Source of the DNA: Prorocentrum cordatum
Taxonomy: Eukaryota; Sar; Dinophyceae; Prorocentrales; Prorocentraceae
Reading direction: 5' to 3'
Assembly: GCA_963575745.1 (NCBI GenBank)
Contig: CAUYUJ010000692.1
Span: 373,501 to 437,500, forward strand
Length of the DNA: 64,000 nucleotides
Shown here: positions 32,594 to 43,355 of the stretch, one piece after another
How positions within the stretch are numbered: position 1 is the stretch's first letter
How the letters are laid out: every line of letters begins with the position of its first letter
Translations under genes and position numbers: made by a program
Notes under the pieces: model-generated
Seen by the model: only the letters and a program-made list of their open reading frames with translations
Database searches by the model: none
What the model was told of the DNA's origin: nothing

Positions 32594-33400
32594 CTGGAGC
32601 CCGAGCGCTCCACCTTGGCCTCCGCCCATCAAGGTGCCCCGCTTGGGAGCTCGCCTTGGGGCCCTTGCTGATGCGCTATGCGCTCGGCTACGCTGCGTCG
32701 TGCAACGATATGCTGCGCTATGCTGTGCAATCCTATCGCGCGGTTTCCGATTGGCTTCCGTTGAGGCCCCCTTGTTCCTGGAGCCCGAGCGCCCCGCGTT
32801 GGCCTCCGCCCATTAATGCGCCTGACGTGTGAGCTTTCCTTGGGGCCCCTGCGGATTCGCTATGCGCTATTCTACGCTGCCTCACGCGACGATCTGCAAC
32901 GCTATGCCGTGCTATGCTATTGCGCGGGTTCCCGATCGGCTTCTGTTAAGGCCCCCCCCATTATCTGGAGCCCGAGCGCCCTGCGTTGGCCTCTGCACAT
33001 GCAGGCCCCTCGCTTTTGAGTTCGCCTCGTGGGGTGTCAGCTGAATCGCTATGCGCTATGTTGCGCTACGTCATGCAACGATATGCTGCGCTATGCTGTG
33101 CAATCCTATTGCGCGGATTTCCGATTTGGCTTCCGTTAAGGTCCCCCTGTTCCTGGACCCCGAGCGCCCCGCGTTGGCTTCCGCCCATCAAGGCGCCTCG
33201 CTCGGGAGTTCGCTTTGGGGGCCCTGTCGATGCGCTTTGCGCTATGCAGCGCTACGTCATGCAACGATTTGCGACGCTATGCTGTGCTATGCTATTGCGC
33301 TGGGTTCCGATCGGCTTCCGTTAAGGCCCCCCCATTACCTGGGGCCCGAGCGCCCCGCGTCGGCTTCCGCCCATCACGGCGCCTCACTTGGGAGGTCGAC
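32594..33400 (+). repeat. ~187-bp tandem repeat, about 4.3 copies
   Basis: CTGGAGCCCGAGCG starts at 32594, 32778, 32965, 33153 and 33339 (184, 187, 188, 186 bp). Units contain TTGGCCTCCGCCCATCAAGG, CTCGCCTTGGGGCCC, GCTATGCGCTATG, TACGCTGCGTC(G/A)TGCAACG, ATGCTGTGC(A/T)AT and GATTGGCTTCCGTTRAGGC. Copies are about 80 percent alike and frames are not kept. Confidence 0.93.
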
Positions 33401-33575
33401 GGTAGGGGGGCGCAAATCAATGTAAACTGGCGCAAAACGACGGTTGGACGACGCAAAATGACGCAGATTGGTCCGAATTGTTTTTTCGGGCCGTTCGCGT
33501 CGATTTGCGTCAATTCGCGTCGGTTTGCGTCAGTGTGCGTCGGCTCTCGTCTGCTTGCGTCGGCGCCGAGCGCCG
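33401..33575. repeat. TTGCGTC / GACGCAA short repeats
   Basis: GACGCAAAATGACGCAGATT and GGCGCAAAACGACGG (33410-33465) face TTGCGTCAATTCGCGTCGGT and TTGCGTCAGTGTGCGTCGG (33498-33560), so the block is loosely an inverted repeat around TTTTTTCGGGCCG. Confidence 0.7.
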
Positions 33576-34315
33576 AGGGGAACGCCGGCGCTCCCGCGCG
33601 CGCGAGCGCCACGCGGCTCAAGCGGGATCTCTTCATGGGGGCATGAGCGCTACATATCGCTTCAGTGACCCCAGCAACCGCAACTCAAACCTCGGGCGTT
33701 GCTCTGAGTTCATGCCTTTCGTGCGCAGAAGGACTAGGCGACAGCCCCGCCGGAGTCGCGCGCGCAAGTGCACGAGACCACCGACGCGCGCGCCAAGCAA
33801 ACAGCGCGCCGTCAGGGGGCGGGGATCGAGAAGGCGAGGGGAGATGGCGCGCGACGCGCGTTGGACCTATCCGCGCATGTGCCCCGCGCTCTGCTGCTTC
33901 CTGCGGTGGTCGTCTGCTGTTAGAAAGGGCCCAATCGATGCCTGGCAGCGTGGCTGGCCCCCCCGGCGGTTGCGCGGCCGATCGCGACCGGGGCTGCATC
34001 GCGAGGGTCCGCGGCCAAGAGCTTCGAGGAGCTCGGATGGGAGATCCTTATCGCACGCGCCTTTTGCCCGAATCGGGCGCGGGCCGCTGGAGGCGAAGTC
34101 CAAGGCCCCCGATTTTCCGCGTCGATTGCGCCGGGTTTTCGTGGAGTCCGCGGGGGAATTTATCGAGGCGATGGGCCCCTGCGCAGAGAAACATCGGCGG
34201 CTAGCCCTCGGCATGGAGTTCGGCCGGCCCACGGCAAGAACATCGGCTCGTTGTTCGATCGTTGCGCCGGGGCCCTGAACCTCTAGGCCCCCTTGGTGAT
34301 GGTGAGGTCGGAGTA
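33576..34315. other. unique sequence, possible broken coding fragment
   Basis: A frame near 34010-34290 reads SFEELGWEILIARAFCPNR and later GKNIGSLFDRCAGALNL before TAG, while an overlapping frame reads RRVFVESAGEFIEAMGPC. The competing signals suggest either a frame-shifted gene remnant or chance. No domain recognised. Confidence 0.25.
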
Positions 34316-34510
34316 GATGGGGTCGGAGGATCGTTCTGCATCGCCGATGTATCGCCGATGCGGCTCGATGTAGGGCCCGATTTGCTTCGCGTCGACGGCG
34401 CCGAAGCATCGCCCACGTCGACGACGCGTCGCTGGTGCATCGCCGATGTATCGCCAAGGCATCGCCGATGCATCGCCGATGCATCGGCGATGCGGCGAGA
34501 TCCTCCGGTC
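34316..34510 (+). repeat. GCATCGCCGAT minisatellite, copy 1
   Basis: GCATCGCCGATGTATCGCCG and CTCGATGTAGGGCCCGATTT, then GCTTCGCGTCGAC, ACGTCGACGACGCGTCGCTG, then GCATCGCCGAT units. 34470-34493 is a perfect 24-bp palindrome (GCATCGCCGATG and its reverse complement). The whole arrangement recurs at 39728-39893. Confidence 0.88.
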
Positions 34511-34960
34511 CCTAGATCCGCCCCGCGCGGCGGGACCGCGGTCGAAGGGCAGGCGCGGGCCCTTGGCCGCCCGCTCAATGCCAGGGGCCCAGGGTGTCTG
34601 AGCTTCCTTTGATGGATGTACCGTGGCGGCTGTTGCGTGGCGAAGTCTAGCCGCTATCTAGCCAGTCAACTGTGGCGTCTGACTTTCACGACTATTGGTT
34701 GGTCCAGTTCCAGACGGATGGCCTGAACGTTTTGCGCCGTCTATAGCAGTCGGGCACCTGCGACGCCCTGGCCTCCGAATTCCGGGCCACGAAGGCATGG
34801 TCGCTGCGCGAACGGCTGTTTGCAGCTTGCGAGTTCAGCAATGTGTTATCGTGGCCCCGGCAGGACACCCACGCCCCCAGACGCGCCGGAGGCGCTAGCG
34901 GAAATGGGAGGCAGGGGGAAAAGGAAGAGGTGGAGGAAGAGGCATGATGAATAAGGAATT
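34511..34960. other. unique sequence, possible coding remnant
   Basis: A frame near 34675-34890 reads SDFHDYWLVQFQTDGLNVLR, a TAG, then SEFRATKAWSLRERLFAACE, which looks protein-like across one in-frame stop. No domain recognised. The rest is featureless. Confidence 0.28.
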
Positions 34961-35085
34961 CAGAGAACGAGGAGGAGGAGGAGGAGGAGGAGGAGGAGGA
35001 GGAGGAGGAGGAGAGGAGGAGGAGGAGGAGGAGGAGGAGGAGGAGGAGGAGGAGGAGGAGGAGGAGGAAGAAGAGGGGATGGTGG
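34961..35085. repeat. (GGA)n microsatellite
   Basis: About 110 bp of GGA/GAG, almost pure. Confidence 0.96.
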
Positions 35086-35560
35086 AGGATGAGAAGGAGG
35101 GGGATGATGATGAGGAGGAAAGGGACATTTCGTCGGGATTCCCTTGCGCATCTAGGCGGACGCGGAAGTGAAACGTTGCTTCGGCTTTGATTGGCGCGCT
35201 GCGGGCGCGCGTGCTTGCGCGCAGTAGTTTTTTGCAGAAGTGCAACTTTTCTTGCGACGTTTTCAAACTTGCTCAGATTTCAACCGACAGCAGAGGTTTC
35301 TGAGACGCCTGGGTGACTTCTGACACTTTTTGACGAATTCTGGAACGTGTTTATGCGACCCACCAAACATCGAACCACGAGAAGATTCCATATGCTTACG
35401 CCATGTCCGCCGACCCCTTATGTTAACTACGGCGCATCCAGGACCGCGCGTCACGAGGTTCATCAGAATCGTGACACGGTGCTCGGCATCGGTATTGTTG
35501 TTTCGTTGCTGTTATCGTACCTCTTGGTGCTCCGTTGTTGTTTTTGTGGTGGCATCTTGG
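35086..35560. other. unique sequence, no supported gene
   Basis: Lower GC than neighbours. Contains GCGCGCTGCGGGCGCGC (35190-35210). A plus frame ending in a hydrophobic run (IGIVVSLLLSYLLVLRCCF, 35480-35545) has no start. Confidence 0.35.
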
Positions 35561-36245
35561 CCTGTCTGCAGGCCATATCCGGCCGCTTCGGGGCATCTCG
35601 GGTCAAGTTTTGGGTTTTTTGGGGGTTTCTTGGGGGGTTCTTGGGGGGCTTTAGACTCGCTTCTCTTAGGGGTCCTTCAGGGCTTTTCGGTGTGTTTTTG
35701 GGGCGCGCTGGGGGCGTTTTGGGGCCGAAGGCTCGAAAAACTGCCCTCTGGACTCCTTCTGGGAGCCGTCAGGGGGCCCTCTGGGGGTGTCTTGGGGGTT
35801 TCGTGGCCAGCTTTATTGTGATTGTTAAACCCTCTGGGGGGGCCCTTTGGCCGTCGGGGGGCGATATTGAACGTTTTTTTGCCCGTCCTGGACGTTGTGA
35901 AAGCCGAGAAGGCGAGTACGCGAAAAAAACATGATTCCACAAAGGGAATGGGACGATTTCTGTTTCTTTGGACCCTCGTGGGACGCATCTTGGGGGCCTC
36001 TTGGGGCGTCCTGGCAGCTCCGGAAGCCGTATGGATACCATCGTGGGTGTCAAGGAACGATATATTTCGGCGTCTCGTGGCCGTCTGGGACCGTCTGGGG
36101 AACGTTTTGGGGCTGTTTTTTGGCCCGTTTGGGAGCTTTCCGCTCCCCCATGGAGCGTTTTGTCCGGGGTCGCGCTGGGCCCGGGGGGATATTCAAATTG
36201 CCGGTTTGGGGTCCGTGGGGGGGGGATTACGGGGGGGATAATCTA
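35561..36245 (+). repeat. G-rich minisatellite (CTTGGGGG family)
   Basis: TTTTGGGGGTTTCTTGGGGG, CTCTGGGGGTGTCTTGGGGG and CATCTTGGGGGCCTCTTGGG units, 20-40 bp spacing. It ends at the acceptor CTAG of the BTB exon, so it probably fills an upstream intron. Confidence 0.75.
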
Positions 36246-36255
36246 ACACCCCTAG

Positions 36256-36389
36256 AGACCCACAGGGTGTCGGCGGATTCTGCTGAATCCCTCTTCACCC
36301 CATCTTTGAAACGCCGAACTTTTGGTCCCTGTTCAACGGCCAGTTCCGTGAGCGGGAGGCGGACTCGCTGGAAATCGACGAGGATCGAG
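36256..36389 (+). CDS. BTB/POZ domain exon, N-terminal half
   Basis: After CCTAG (36251-36255) the sequence reads (E)THRVSADSAESLF in one frame and, from about 36287, PIFETPNFWSLFNGQFRE and READSLEIDED in the next frame. The HRV...S..F...LF.G.F.E....I.I.D pattern is the first half of a BTB/POZ domain, a protein-interaction fold found in adaptors for cullin ubiquitin ligases and in many other proteins. One frame slip between about 36287 and 36305 is needed. The exon ends at ATCGAG before GCACAC. The BTB assignment depends on the match of both halves across the intron. The upstream gene part is not visible, hidden behind G-rich repeats. Confidence 0.6.
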
Positions 36390-36585
36390 GCACACACATA
36401 GCATCAGCATGATTTTCCAGAGCTGCACGCGGAGTTTGTTGGATTTGCGCTGGACCCCCCTGGCGGCGCCTCCGGCGCGGCCTTTGGCACGCTCTGCGCG
36501 CCGTGGGGGGGGGGCCCGGCGGAGATCCAACAATTCCGCGCGGACCTCCGACAGCTTATGTGTATGATGTTTGTTCTTCCTCTAG
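36390..36585 (+). other. 196-bp GC-AG intron carrying a TIR element
   Basis: The donor is G|GCACAC, the acceptor TTGTTCTTCCTCTAG|AGGAGG with a clear pyrimidine tract. Removal is phase 1 and restores GAG, giving EIDEDRE then EADVFFEVVRW, exactly the spacing of a BTB domain. GC donors are well known in dinoflagellates. Almost three quarters of the intron is a terminal-inverted-repeat element (36418-36554), so the intron looks introner-derived. Confidence 0.7.
36418..36554 (+). mobile_element. introner-like TIR element inside BTB intron
   Basis: Left end GCACGCGGAGTTTGTTGGAT (36424-36443) and right end ATCCAACAATTCCGCGCGGA (36525-36544) form an imperfect terminal inverted repeat of about 30 bp. 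Inside: GGCGGCGCCTCCGGCGC, GCTCTGCGCGCC and a G run. No open frame, so it is non-autonomous. Related copies are at 40986-41100 and, as an end fragment, 42180-42215. Target duplications cannot be fixed; ATGAT lies outside both ends (36409, 36566). Confidence 0.65.
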
Positions 36586-36725
36586 AGGAGGCCGACGTTT
36601 TCTTCGAGGTGGTTCGGTGGATCTACTGCTGCGACGCCTCGGCGGATAAGGACATCGTCTTGGACGTGTTGAGACTGGCGGAGTTCTACGGCATCGACGG
36701 CCTGATCCCCTGCGTGCTGCCATGG
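36586..36725 (+). CDS. BTB/POZ domain exon, C-terminal half
   Basis: It reads EADVFFEVVRWIYCCDAS, then ADKDIVLDVLRLAEFYGIDG and LIPCVLPW. This is the second half of a BTB domain: the FE.V.RWIY helix, the acidic turn, VL.LL.LA.fY.I..L and the final Cys. It joins in frame with the previous exon across the GC-AG intron. An exon end at CCATGG|GTCCCT (36725) is possible; beyond it the frame turns Pro/Arg-rich and runs into GATCCGAT repeats. No partner domain (Kelch, MATH, ankyrin) is visible downstream within range. Compact, non-repetitive and codon-consistent, so I regard it as a genuine exon. Confidence 0.72.
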
Positions 36726-37225
36726 GTCCCTGGCCACATTGCAGCTCCAAGATTTCTAAGGAGACCCCCTCCCCCACTTCCGAATAGGGCCCATCTCGAT
36801 CCGATCGACCCGATTCGACGTGGAATCTGTCCAGCCCGAGCAGATCCGATTACGATATTCCGACGATCCGATACGGCCCGATGTTTGCCAGGCGTCGTTG
36901 TGCACCCTGGCGCGGCTGGTGCGATCTGATTTTGACTCCGTGCCGATGCGGACTGATCCGTAACACCATCCGTTCCGACTCGATTTCCCGGTTCGATGCT
37001 GACCGGGCCTGCCCCTCACGAGGTTCAGGGTGCTCCAGGGGCTCTTGGACCAGGATGGAGCGAGAGTCCTCACACCCCGATGCCATCTTGAGTCTGCAGG
37101 GGCCGAGCCCGACCCGCGATCCAAGCCGGTGCAGTCCCCATGCGATCCGATTCTGCGGCGCTTCGGGCACGATCTGATCCGTTGCCATTGCGATCCTCCG
37201 CGGTTCGATCAGGTTCGGGCCCGCC
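36726..37225 (+). repeat. degenerate CGATCCGATTC minisatellite
   Basis: CTCGATCCGATCGACCCGAT, CAGATCCGATTACGA, GACGATCCGATACGG and TGCGATCCGATTCTG words at 10-30 bp spacing with unique stretches between. Probably downstream intron or intergenic sequence of the BTB gene. Confidence 0.65.
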
Positions 37226-37401
37226 TTGGACAGGCCCGACGAGGATGGGGCTGAGGCTGAGGATAAGGATGAGGATGAAGATGGGGATGATGACGATGCT
37301 GATGCTGATGCTGATGCTGATGAAAGGGGGGATGAGGGAGGATGAGGATGATGAGGATGAAGATTAGGATGATGAGGATGATGACAAGGATGATGATGAG
37401 T

Positions 37402-37443
<42 letters not shown>

Positions 37444-39282
37444 CTGCTGGTGATGATGGAGGTGATGATGATGTTGATGCTGTCGTTGATCATGATGTAG
37501 ATGATGAGGATGAGGCTGATGATGATGACGAGGATGATGATGATGATGAGGATGTTGATGAGGATCAGGATTAGGCTCAGGATCAAGATGATGATGATTG
37601 CGATGATGCTGATAACGATGACCTAGGACGAAGATGAGGATGATGATGATGATGAGGATAATGATGATGATGCTGCTGGTGATGATGATAATGGTGATGA
37701 TGGTGTTGATGTTGTCGTTGATTATGATGTGGATGATGAGGATAATGATGGTGATGCTTGGCGGTGATGACGTGGTGATTATGCTGATGATGATGAGGAG
37801 GAGGCGGAGGAAGATGCTAATGCTAATGATGATGGTCGTGATGGTGACGAGGTCGACGATGCTGATGGCGATGATGATGACGTGTCGGGGTGGTGATGAT
37901 GGTGGTGTTACCGATAATGATACCGATGCCAATAACGATTACGATGGCGATGATGAGGATGGTGATTCTTATTATGATGTGGATGGTGTTGATGATGATG
38001 ATGATGATGATCATCATCATGATGATGCTGATGATGATGACCATGATGATGCTGATGCCGATTCTGAGTTTGAGGGTAAATGTGGTGGTGTGCATGATGA
38101 TGATGCTAATGCTGATGATGATGGTGCTGCTGATGATGGTGATGTTGCTGATGATGACGGTGAAGACGCTGATGCTGAGGACCGCACCACCAGCGAGTAC
38201 GATGGTGAGGACGACCATGCATCTGATGAACGAGTCTGATGCCCAGGAGGATGAGGAGGATGTGGAGAATGATGCTGGTAACAACGATAATGCGGGGGAT
38301 GTCGAGGGTGAGGATGAGAATGCTGATGATGGTGAGGAGGGGGAGGAGTTGGATGATGAGGAGGATGAGGCTATGATGATTTCAATGTGAATGACGATGG
38401 GAAGGGGGAGGGTGATGCTGATGCTGATGAGGATGAGGATGAGTAGGACGATGCTGCTCATGGGGATGAGGCGGATGAGGATTATGAGGTGGATGAGGTG
38501 GATGAGGAGGTGGATTATGAGGTGGACCAGGCGGTGAAAGAAGGATGATGATTAGCGGGATGCAGAGGATGTGTAGGACGAAGGAGGATGAAGAGGACAA
38601 CGAGTATGATGATGATGCTCGTGATGATGCTGATGATGGGGGGAATGATAATGATGCTGAGGAAGTCGAAGATGACGAGGAGGAGGACGTTGACGACGCC
38701 GACGACGACAACGACGACGCCGACGACGACGATGATGATGACGATGACGATGATGATGATACTGACGATGACGATGACGATGATGATGATGATCATGATC
38801 ATGATGATGACGATGACGATGACGATGGCGATGATGATGATGATGATGATGACGATGACGATGCTGATGACAAAGATGATGACGTTGAGGATGACGATGG
38901 TGATACTGATGCAGACTACGATGATGGTGCATACAATGATAATGATGGCGATGATCATGCTGATGACGATGACGATGCTGATGATACTGATGTTGATGTT
39001 GATGATAGATTAGGATGCTGTTGCTGATGATGATGCTACTGATGCTGATGCCATTGATGATGATGTTGCTGCTGATGATGCTATTGATGCTGATGATGAT
39101 GTGGTTGATGATGATGACGATGATTATGATGATGATGATGCTGATGATGAAAATGCTGATGATGATGGCGATGACGATGATGATGATGGTGCTGATGATG
39201 GTGCTGATGATGATGATGCTGCTGATGATGATGATGATGATGCGGATGCTGCTGCTGTTGCTGCTGCTGATGATGCTGATGC

Positions 39283-39362
<80 letters not shown>

Positions 39363-39400
39363 CTGATGCTGATGCTGATGCTGATGCTGATGCTGATAAT
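37226..39400. repeat. (GAT)n-rich region with GAG, GCT and GAC variants
   Basis: About 2.2 kb dominated by GATGAT/GATGAG (37226-38560), GATGAC (38690-38950) and GATGCT (39010-39400) repeats, the last ending in almost pure GAT at 39278-39362. Poly-Asp, poly-Met, poly-Ile and poly-Ser frames are compositional. Confidence 0.95.
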
Positions 39401-39434
39401 GGTAGGGACTCCGTGGGCCAGGGGACGCCTTTGA

Positions 39435-39690
39435 CAGCCCCGGGCCATCGACCACTGCGGGCGGGCGATTGCGGCGCAGGAGCTGGGCCGCGACAGGCCG
39501 CAGCAGCCCAGCGCCGAGGCCTCTCCCGGTACCGCGGGCGGCGTCGGCGAGGAGGAGGCCCTGCTCTCCGAGAGCCAGGCCTGGGTGCCAGGCCTGGAGG
39601 GCCCCAGGCCAGAGGGGCTGACAGCCGTGGCCGTGGACTACGCTGGCCCGCCTGAGGAGGAGGAGTCGAGGGACGAAAAATCGGGCGTCG
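39435..39690 (+). CDS. candidate coding fragment, unknown protein
   Basis: After a TGA at 39432-39434 one frame reads AIDHCGRAIAAQELGRDRPQ, then EEEALLSESQAWVPGLEG and LTAVAVDYAGPPEEEESRDE. The acidic, Ala/Pro/Gly-rich style and non-repetitive composition between GAT tracts suggest an exon fragment. No domain, start or splice site is assignable; it runs on into the GCATCGCC minisatellite. Confidence 0.3.
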
Positions 39691-39727
39691 CTTCACTCCA
39701 GGCCTGCCAGATGGGGTCCGAGCAGAG

Positions 39728-39893
39728 GGGGGTCGGAGAATCGCGCCGCGACGCCGATGCATCGCCGATGCGGCTCGATGCGGAGCCCCATTTGCTTCGC
39801 GCCGACGTCGCCGATGCACCGCCGACGTCGACGATGCATCGCTGGTGCATCGCCGATGCATCGCCGATGTATCGGCGACGTCGGTTCATGGCA
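39728..39893 (+). repeat. GCATCGCCGAT minisatellite, copy 2
   Basis: Same order of blocks as 34316-34510: GCATCGCCGATGCGGCTCGA, CCCATTTGCTTCGCGCCGAC, ACGTCGACGATGCATCGCTG, then GTGCATCGCCGATGCATCGC. The similarity extends over non-repeated words, so the two are a duplication, not independent microsatellites. 39894-40024 is unique with no feature. Confidence 0.85.
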
Positions 39894-40024
39894 GGAAGAC
39901 ATCGGAACTGCACGCTTGAACGAGCCGACCTCATGCTCCTCTCGACCCGCCTGCTTCACCTCTGCTGTGGAGGTGCCATGCTGGGGTCCCATCGCAGCTT
40001 CTCTCTCGCTCTCTGCCCCTTGTG

Positions 40025-40690
<666 letters not shown>

Positions 40691-40985
40691 GAGGAGGAGT
40701 GCGTGCGTTCGGGCGGCTCCTCCTCGCCACGGCGGGGTCCCCCTCGAGATCCTGGTCAGGACGCACCCCCAGGACCTGGCCCCGAGGGCCGAGATTTGAC
40801 CCATCACCTCCGGGGGCGGGTGTACCGAAGCCGCGACCCCCCCCGCCCAGTGTGCACGTTTCGGGCCCGACAGGTCCCTTTTTGGACGAGGCCCGGAAGG
40901 GCCTCTTTTCTGCAGCCCTCTTTGCTCCCCCCATTTATCGCCCCTGGGAAAAAAAAAACGGCATACGGATAAACGCGTCATTTTT

Positions 40986-41100
40986 CGGAGGTCCACGCGA
41001 ATTTCTTGGATCAGCGCGGGGCCCCCCCCCCTTGGCGGCGCCTCCGGCGCCGCCCCTGGCGCTCTCCGCGCGCCAGAGGGAGGGGGGCCCAGAGCAGATT
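40986..41100 (+). mobile_element. introner-like TIR element, 3'-truncated copy
   Basis: CGGAGGTCCACGCGAATTTC and TTGGATCAGCGCGGGGCCC match the terminal repeat of the 36418-36554 element, followed by the same interior (GGCGGCGCCTCCGGCGC, GGCGCTCTCCGCGCGCC, GGGGGGCCCAGAGCAGAT). The right terminal repeat is lost after 41100, where a T run begins. Confidence 0.65.
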
Positions 41101-41344
41101 GTTTTTTTTTGGTTGGTCAGGGATCAGAGGGCTCCCGGGTGCTCACATGACTGCGCAAACTATACAGACTAGCGTGGCAGCTGCGGGGAAGAAGCGCGAA
41201 CGCAACAGCTTGACGAAGCACAGCCTGTAAGAATTACGTCAAGGACCGGCCGACGCCGTTACGACACGTATCGTAGAATGTTGTACATGCGAAGATCTCG
41301 ACAACATGTTGGCCGTGAGACGAATTTTACAAACGCCGTGAGGC

Positions 41345-42150
41345 AGTGCTACCGACAGTGTCCGATGCGCTTGCCGTCGCGAGTGGTCGCGGCCCCTCGT
41401 GCCAAAGGGTGCGGTCGCCCCTGGGCCCAAGCCTCGCGCTTGGCCGCCCGATCTTGCTCATAGAGTTGGGCCAACACGGAGGGAGGCAGAGGAGGGACGT
41501 TGTCTAGCACCCAGGCCGTGCACGTAGGGCGCCGCTTATCAGACAAGTGCGCGATGCACCGCAATCGCGTGTGGAAATTGATGCCGCACGCAGGACACAC
41601 ACACACACACACCAGAGCCATCGATGTGTTGCTTGACGGCCAAGCGATGCCCACGCCTGGCCCGACAATGGCTGGCCAATGCGCGCTCTGAAGGAACCCG
41701 CGCTGGGCAGACTGGGCACTGATGGCCCTATCCGCTCCCAGCACCGGGCTCCGAGTGCTCACCAGGCAAGACTCATGAAAGCAAACCTGGTCGAGGATCT
41801 GGGGCCACTTGGCGGCGTCCCTCAACAGGCCGTGTCACGCCTGCGGACCTTGCCGCAAGGACGGCGCACCAGGCACCAGGCCATTCGATCACACCCTCTC
41901 AACGTCAGCCCGGATTGTCGGTATCCACGGTACCTCTGGCTCCCCGGCGACGTTCTGCAGCAGGGCGAGGAGAGGCGCCGGCTGGTTCCAGACCAGCCTG
42001 CCGAAGTACCGCACGCGTGCAACCATCAGGATGGAATCTGGGGAGGGCTGCCCATGCTTCTCCCTGCCTCCGGGTCAGACAGCGCCACCACCTTAGACGC
42101 CTGCCCCCTGCCCATCAAGGCGATTTGACGCCTGTCCGGGGTCTACATGC
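41345..42150 (-). pseudogene. LINE-type retroelement pol C-terminal remnant
   Basis: On the minus strand, from about 42035, the frame reads ILMVARVRYFGRLVWNQP and LLALLQNVAGEPEVPWIP up to a TGA, then after a frame slip WPQILDQVCFHESC, a zinc-finger-like CPACGINFHTRLRCIAHL with a following SDKRRPTC, and LPPSVLAQLYEQDRAAKREA. This order (helical post-RT region, C2H2/C2HC finger, charged tail) is what I know from the 3' part of dinoflagellate LINE-type pol proteins; the reverse transcriptase core itself is not present. A small CA/GT microsatellite (41594-41613) sits just before the finger as VCVCVC. At least two frame breaks and one stop make it non-functional. Confidence 0.6.
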
Positions 42151-42179
42151 GAGTGCTTCGACGTATTGCAGGAGGACCA

Positions 42180-42215
42180 GCGCAGATCCAATGAATCCGC
42201 GCGCACCTCCGTCCG
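42180..42215 (-). mobile_element. end fragment of introner-like TIR element
   Basis: GCGCAGATCCAATGAATCCG followed by CGCGCACCTCCG matches the right terminal repeat of 36418-36554 (GGAGATCCAACAATTCCGCG). Only about 36 bp remain, directly upstream (minus strand sense) of the retroelement remnant. Confidence 0.5.
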
Positions 42216-43355
42216 AGAAATGATGTTTATACCGTCTTGTCGCTTCTCCTAAGGAGGGCGCTGGGGGCGCCGCGGGCAGTCGATCACCGGCTGGAAAGGC
42301 GAAGGACCTGTGAGCCGTGGCTCTGGCGGCCCCTCGTCCTCCCGCTCGTGCCCTTCTTCCCTCTCTCCGGCATGCCTCCCTCTTGCTCCGTCTGCTCCCC
42401 TCTGCCCCCCCCTCCCACTCCACCGACCGCGTCCAGAACCCTGTCGGAATCCATGAGGCTCCCCTGAGCCCCTTGAAGCCCCAGTTCCTCTTTCCTCCCC
42501 CCCCAAGCAAGGCATCCTCCCTGTCCTCCCCCTCCCGCCCCCCCTCCCTGCCCCCCTCCCTTTCCCCTCGTCCTTCCGACCTCCTTCCTCCGTCTTCGCG
42601 ACCCCCTCTCTGCTGCTCGCCTCTGCCCAGGCCAGGGGCCTTGCCCGCTCGCCGCGTGCAGATTGCGAGCACAGGCCCTGCCCATGAGGTCGCCGAAAAC
42701 GCTTGTGTTCGTCATCGCGGCCGTCATCGTTGCCGTCGTCGTCGCCGTCGCCGTCGTGGTCTTCCAATGCGACGACGACAGAGAAAAAAGTACAGACTAA
42801 TCAAGATTGCTTGCGTGAGTGGTCTTGATTGGTCCCACCTCCGTTCCCGTGTCCTCCCTTATTCTCCTCATGCCGCTTCTTTTCTTGTCCTTCCTCCCAC
42901 ACTCCTCACTCTTCCTGTCTCCTCCCTCCCAAGTGTTTCTCATTTTTTCTCTCCGTCCTTCTTCCTCTCTCTCTCTCTCCCTGTCTCCTCGATCCTTCCT
43001 CTCTCCCTCGTCCTTTTCGGTTGTCTCTTCTACTTCGCCACCCGTCTCCGCTGTCGCCGACGCTGTCGTCACCTGTGGATTGCTGTTGGTGCGGCCTAGA
43101 GAGTGGATCGTGCATTTGGGAGCACATCTGCATCCAGTCAGAACTAAGGTAATGATCGAAAGGTGCCCTTGCGTGCTTACCCGTTCTCGCCTCTCCTTGC
43201 ATTGTTGTCGCTTTCGGTCTTGGTGGTCGGTTTAGGTACCCTTGTTGCGTCCAACTTGGGCGTCCAAGGGCCTTGCATCCTTATTGCCGCACGTCCCTAC
43301 CATCAAGTTTGACGGCAATTGCTCGCCAGGGGTCGTGGCCTTGGAGCGCGGATTC
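42216..43355. other. CT-rich unique region, no supported gene
   Basis: 42330-42620 and 42840-43060 are rich in CTCC/CTCTC words; 42720-42765 has a short GTC run. Open frames on both strands follow the composition. 43090-43350 is unique with no domain. Confidence 0.45.

Noticed and set aside
36726-37225. Further exons of the BTB gene
   Set aside because: The frames are Arg/Pro/Asp-rich translations of GATCCGAT repeats with no domain.
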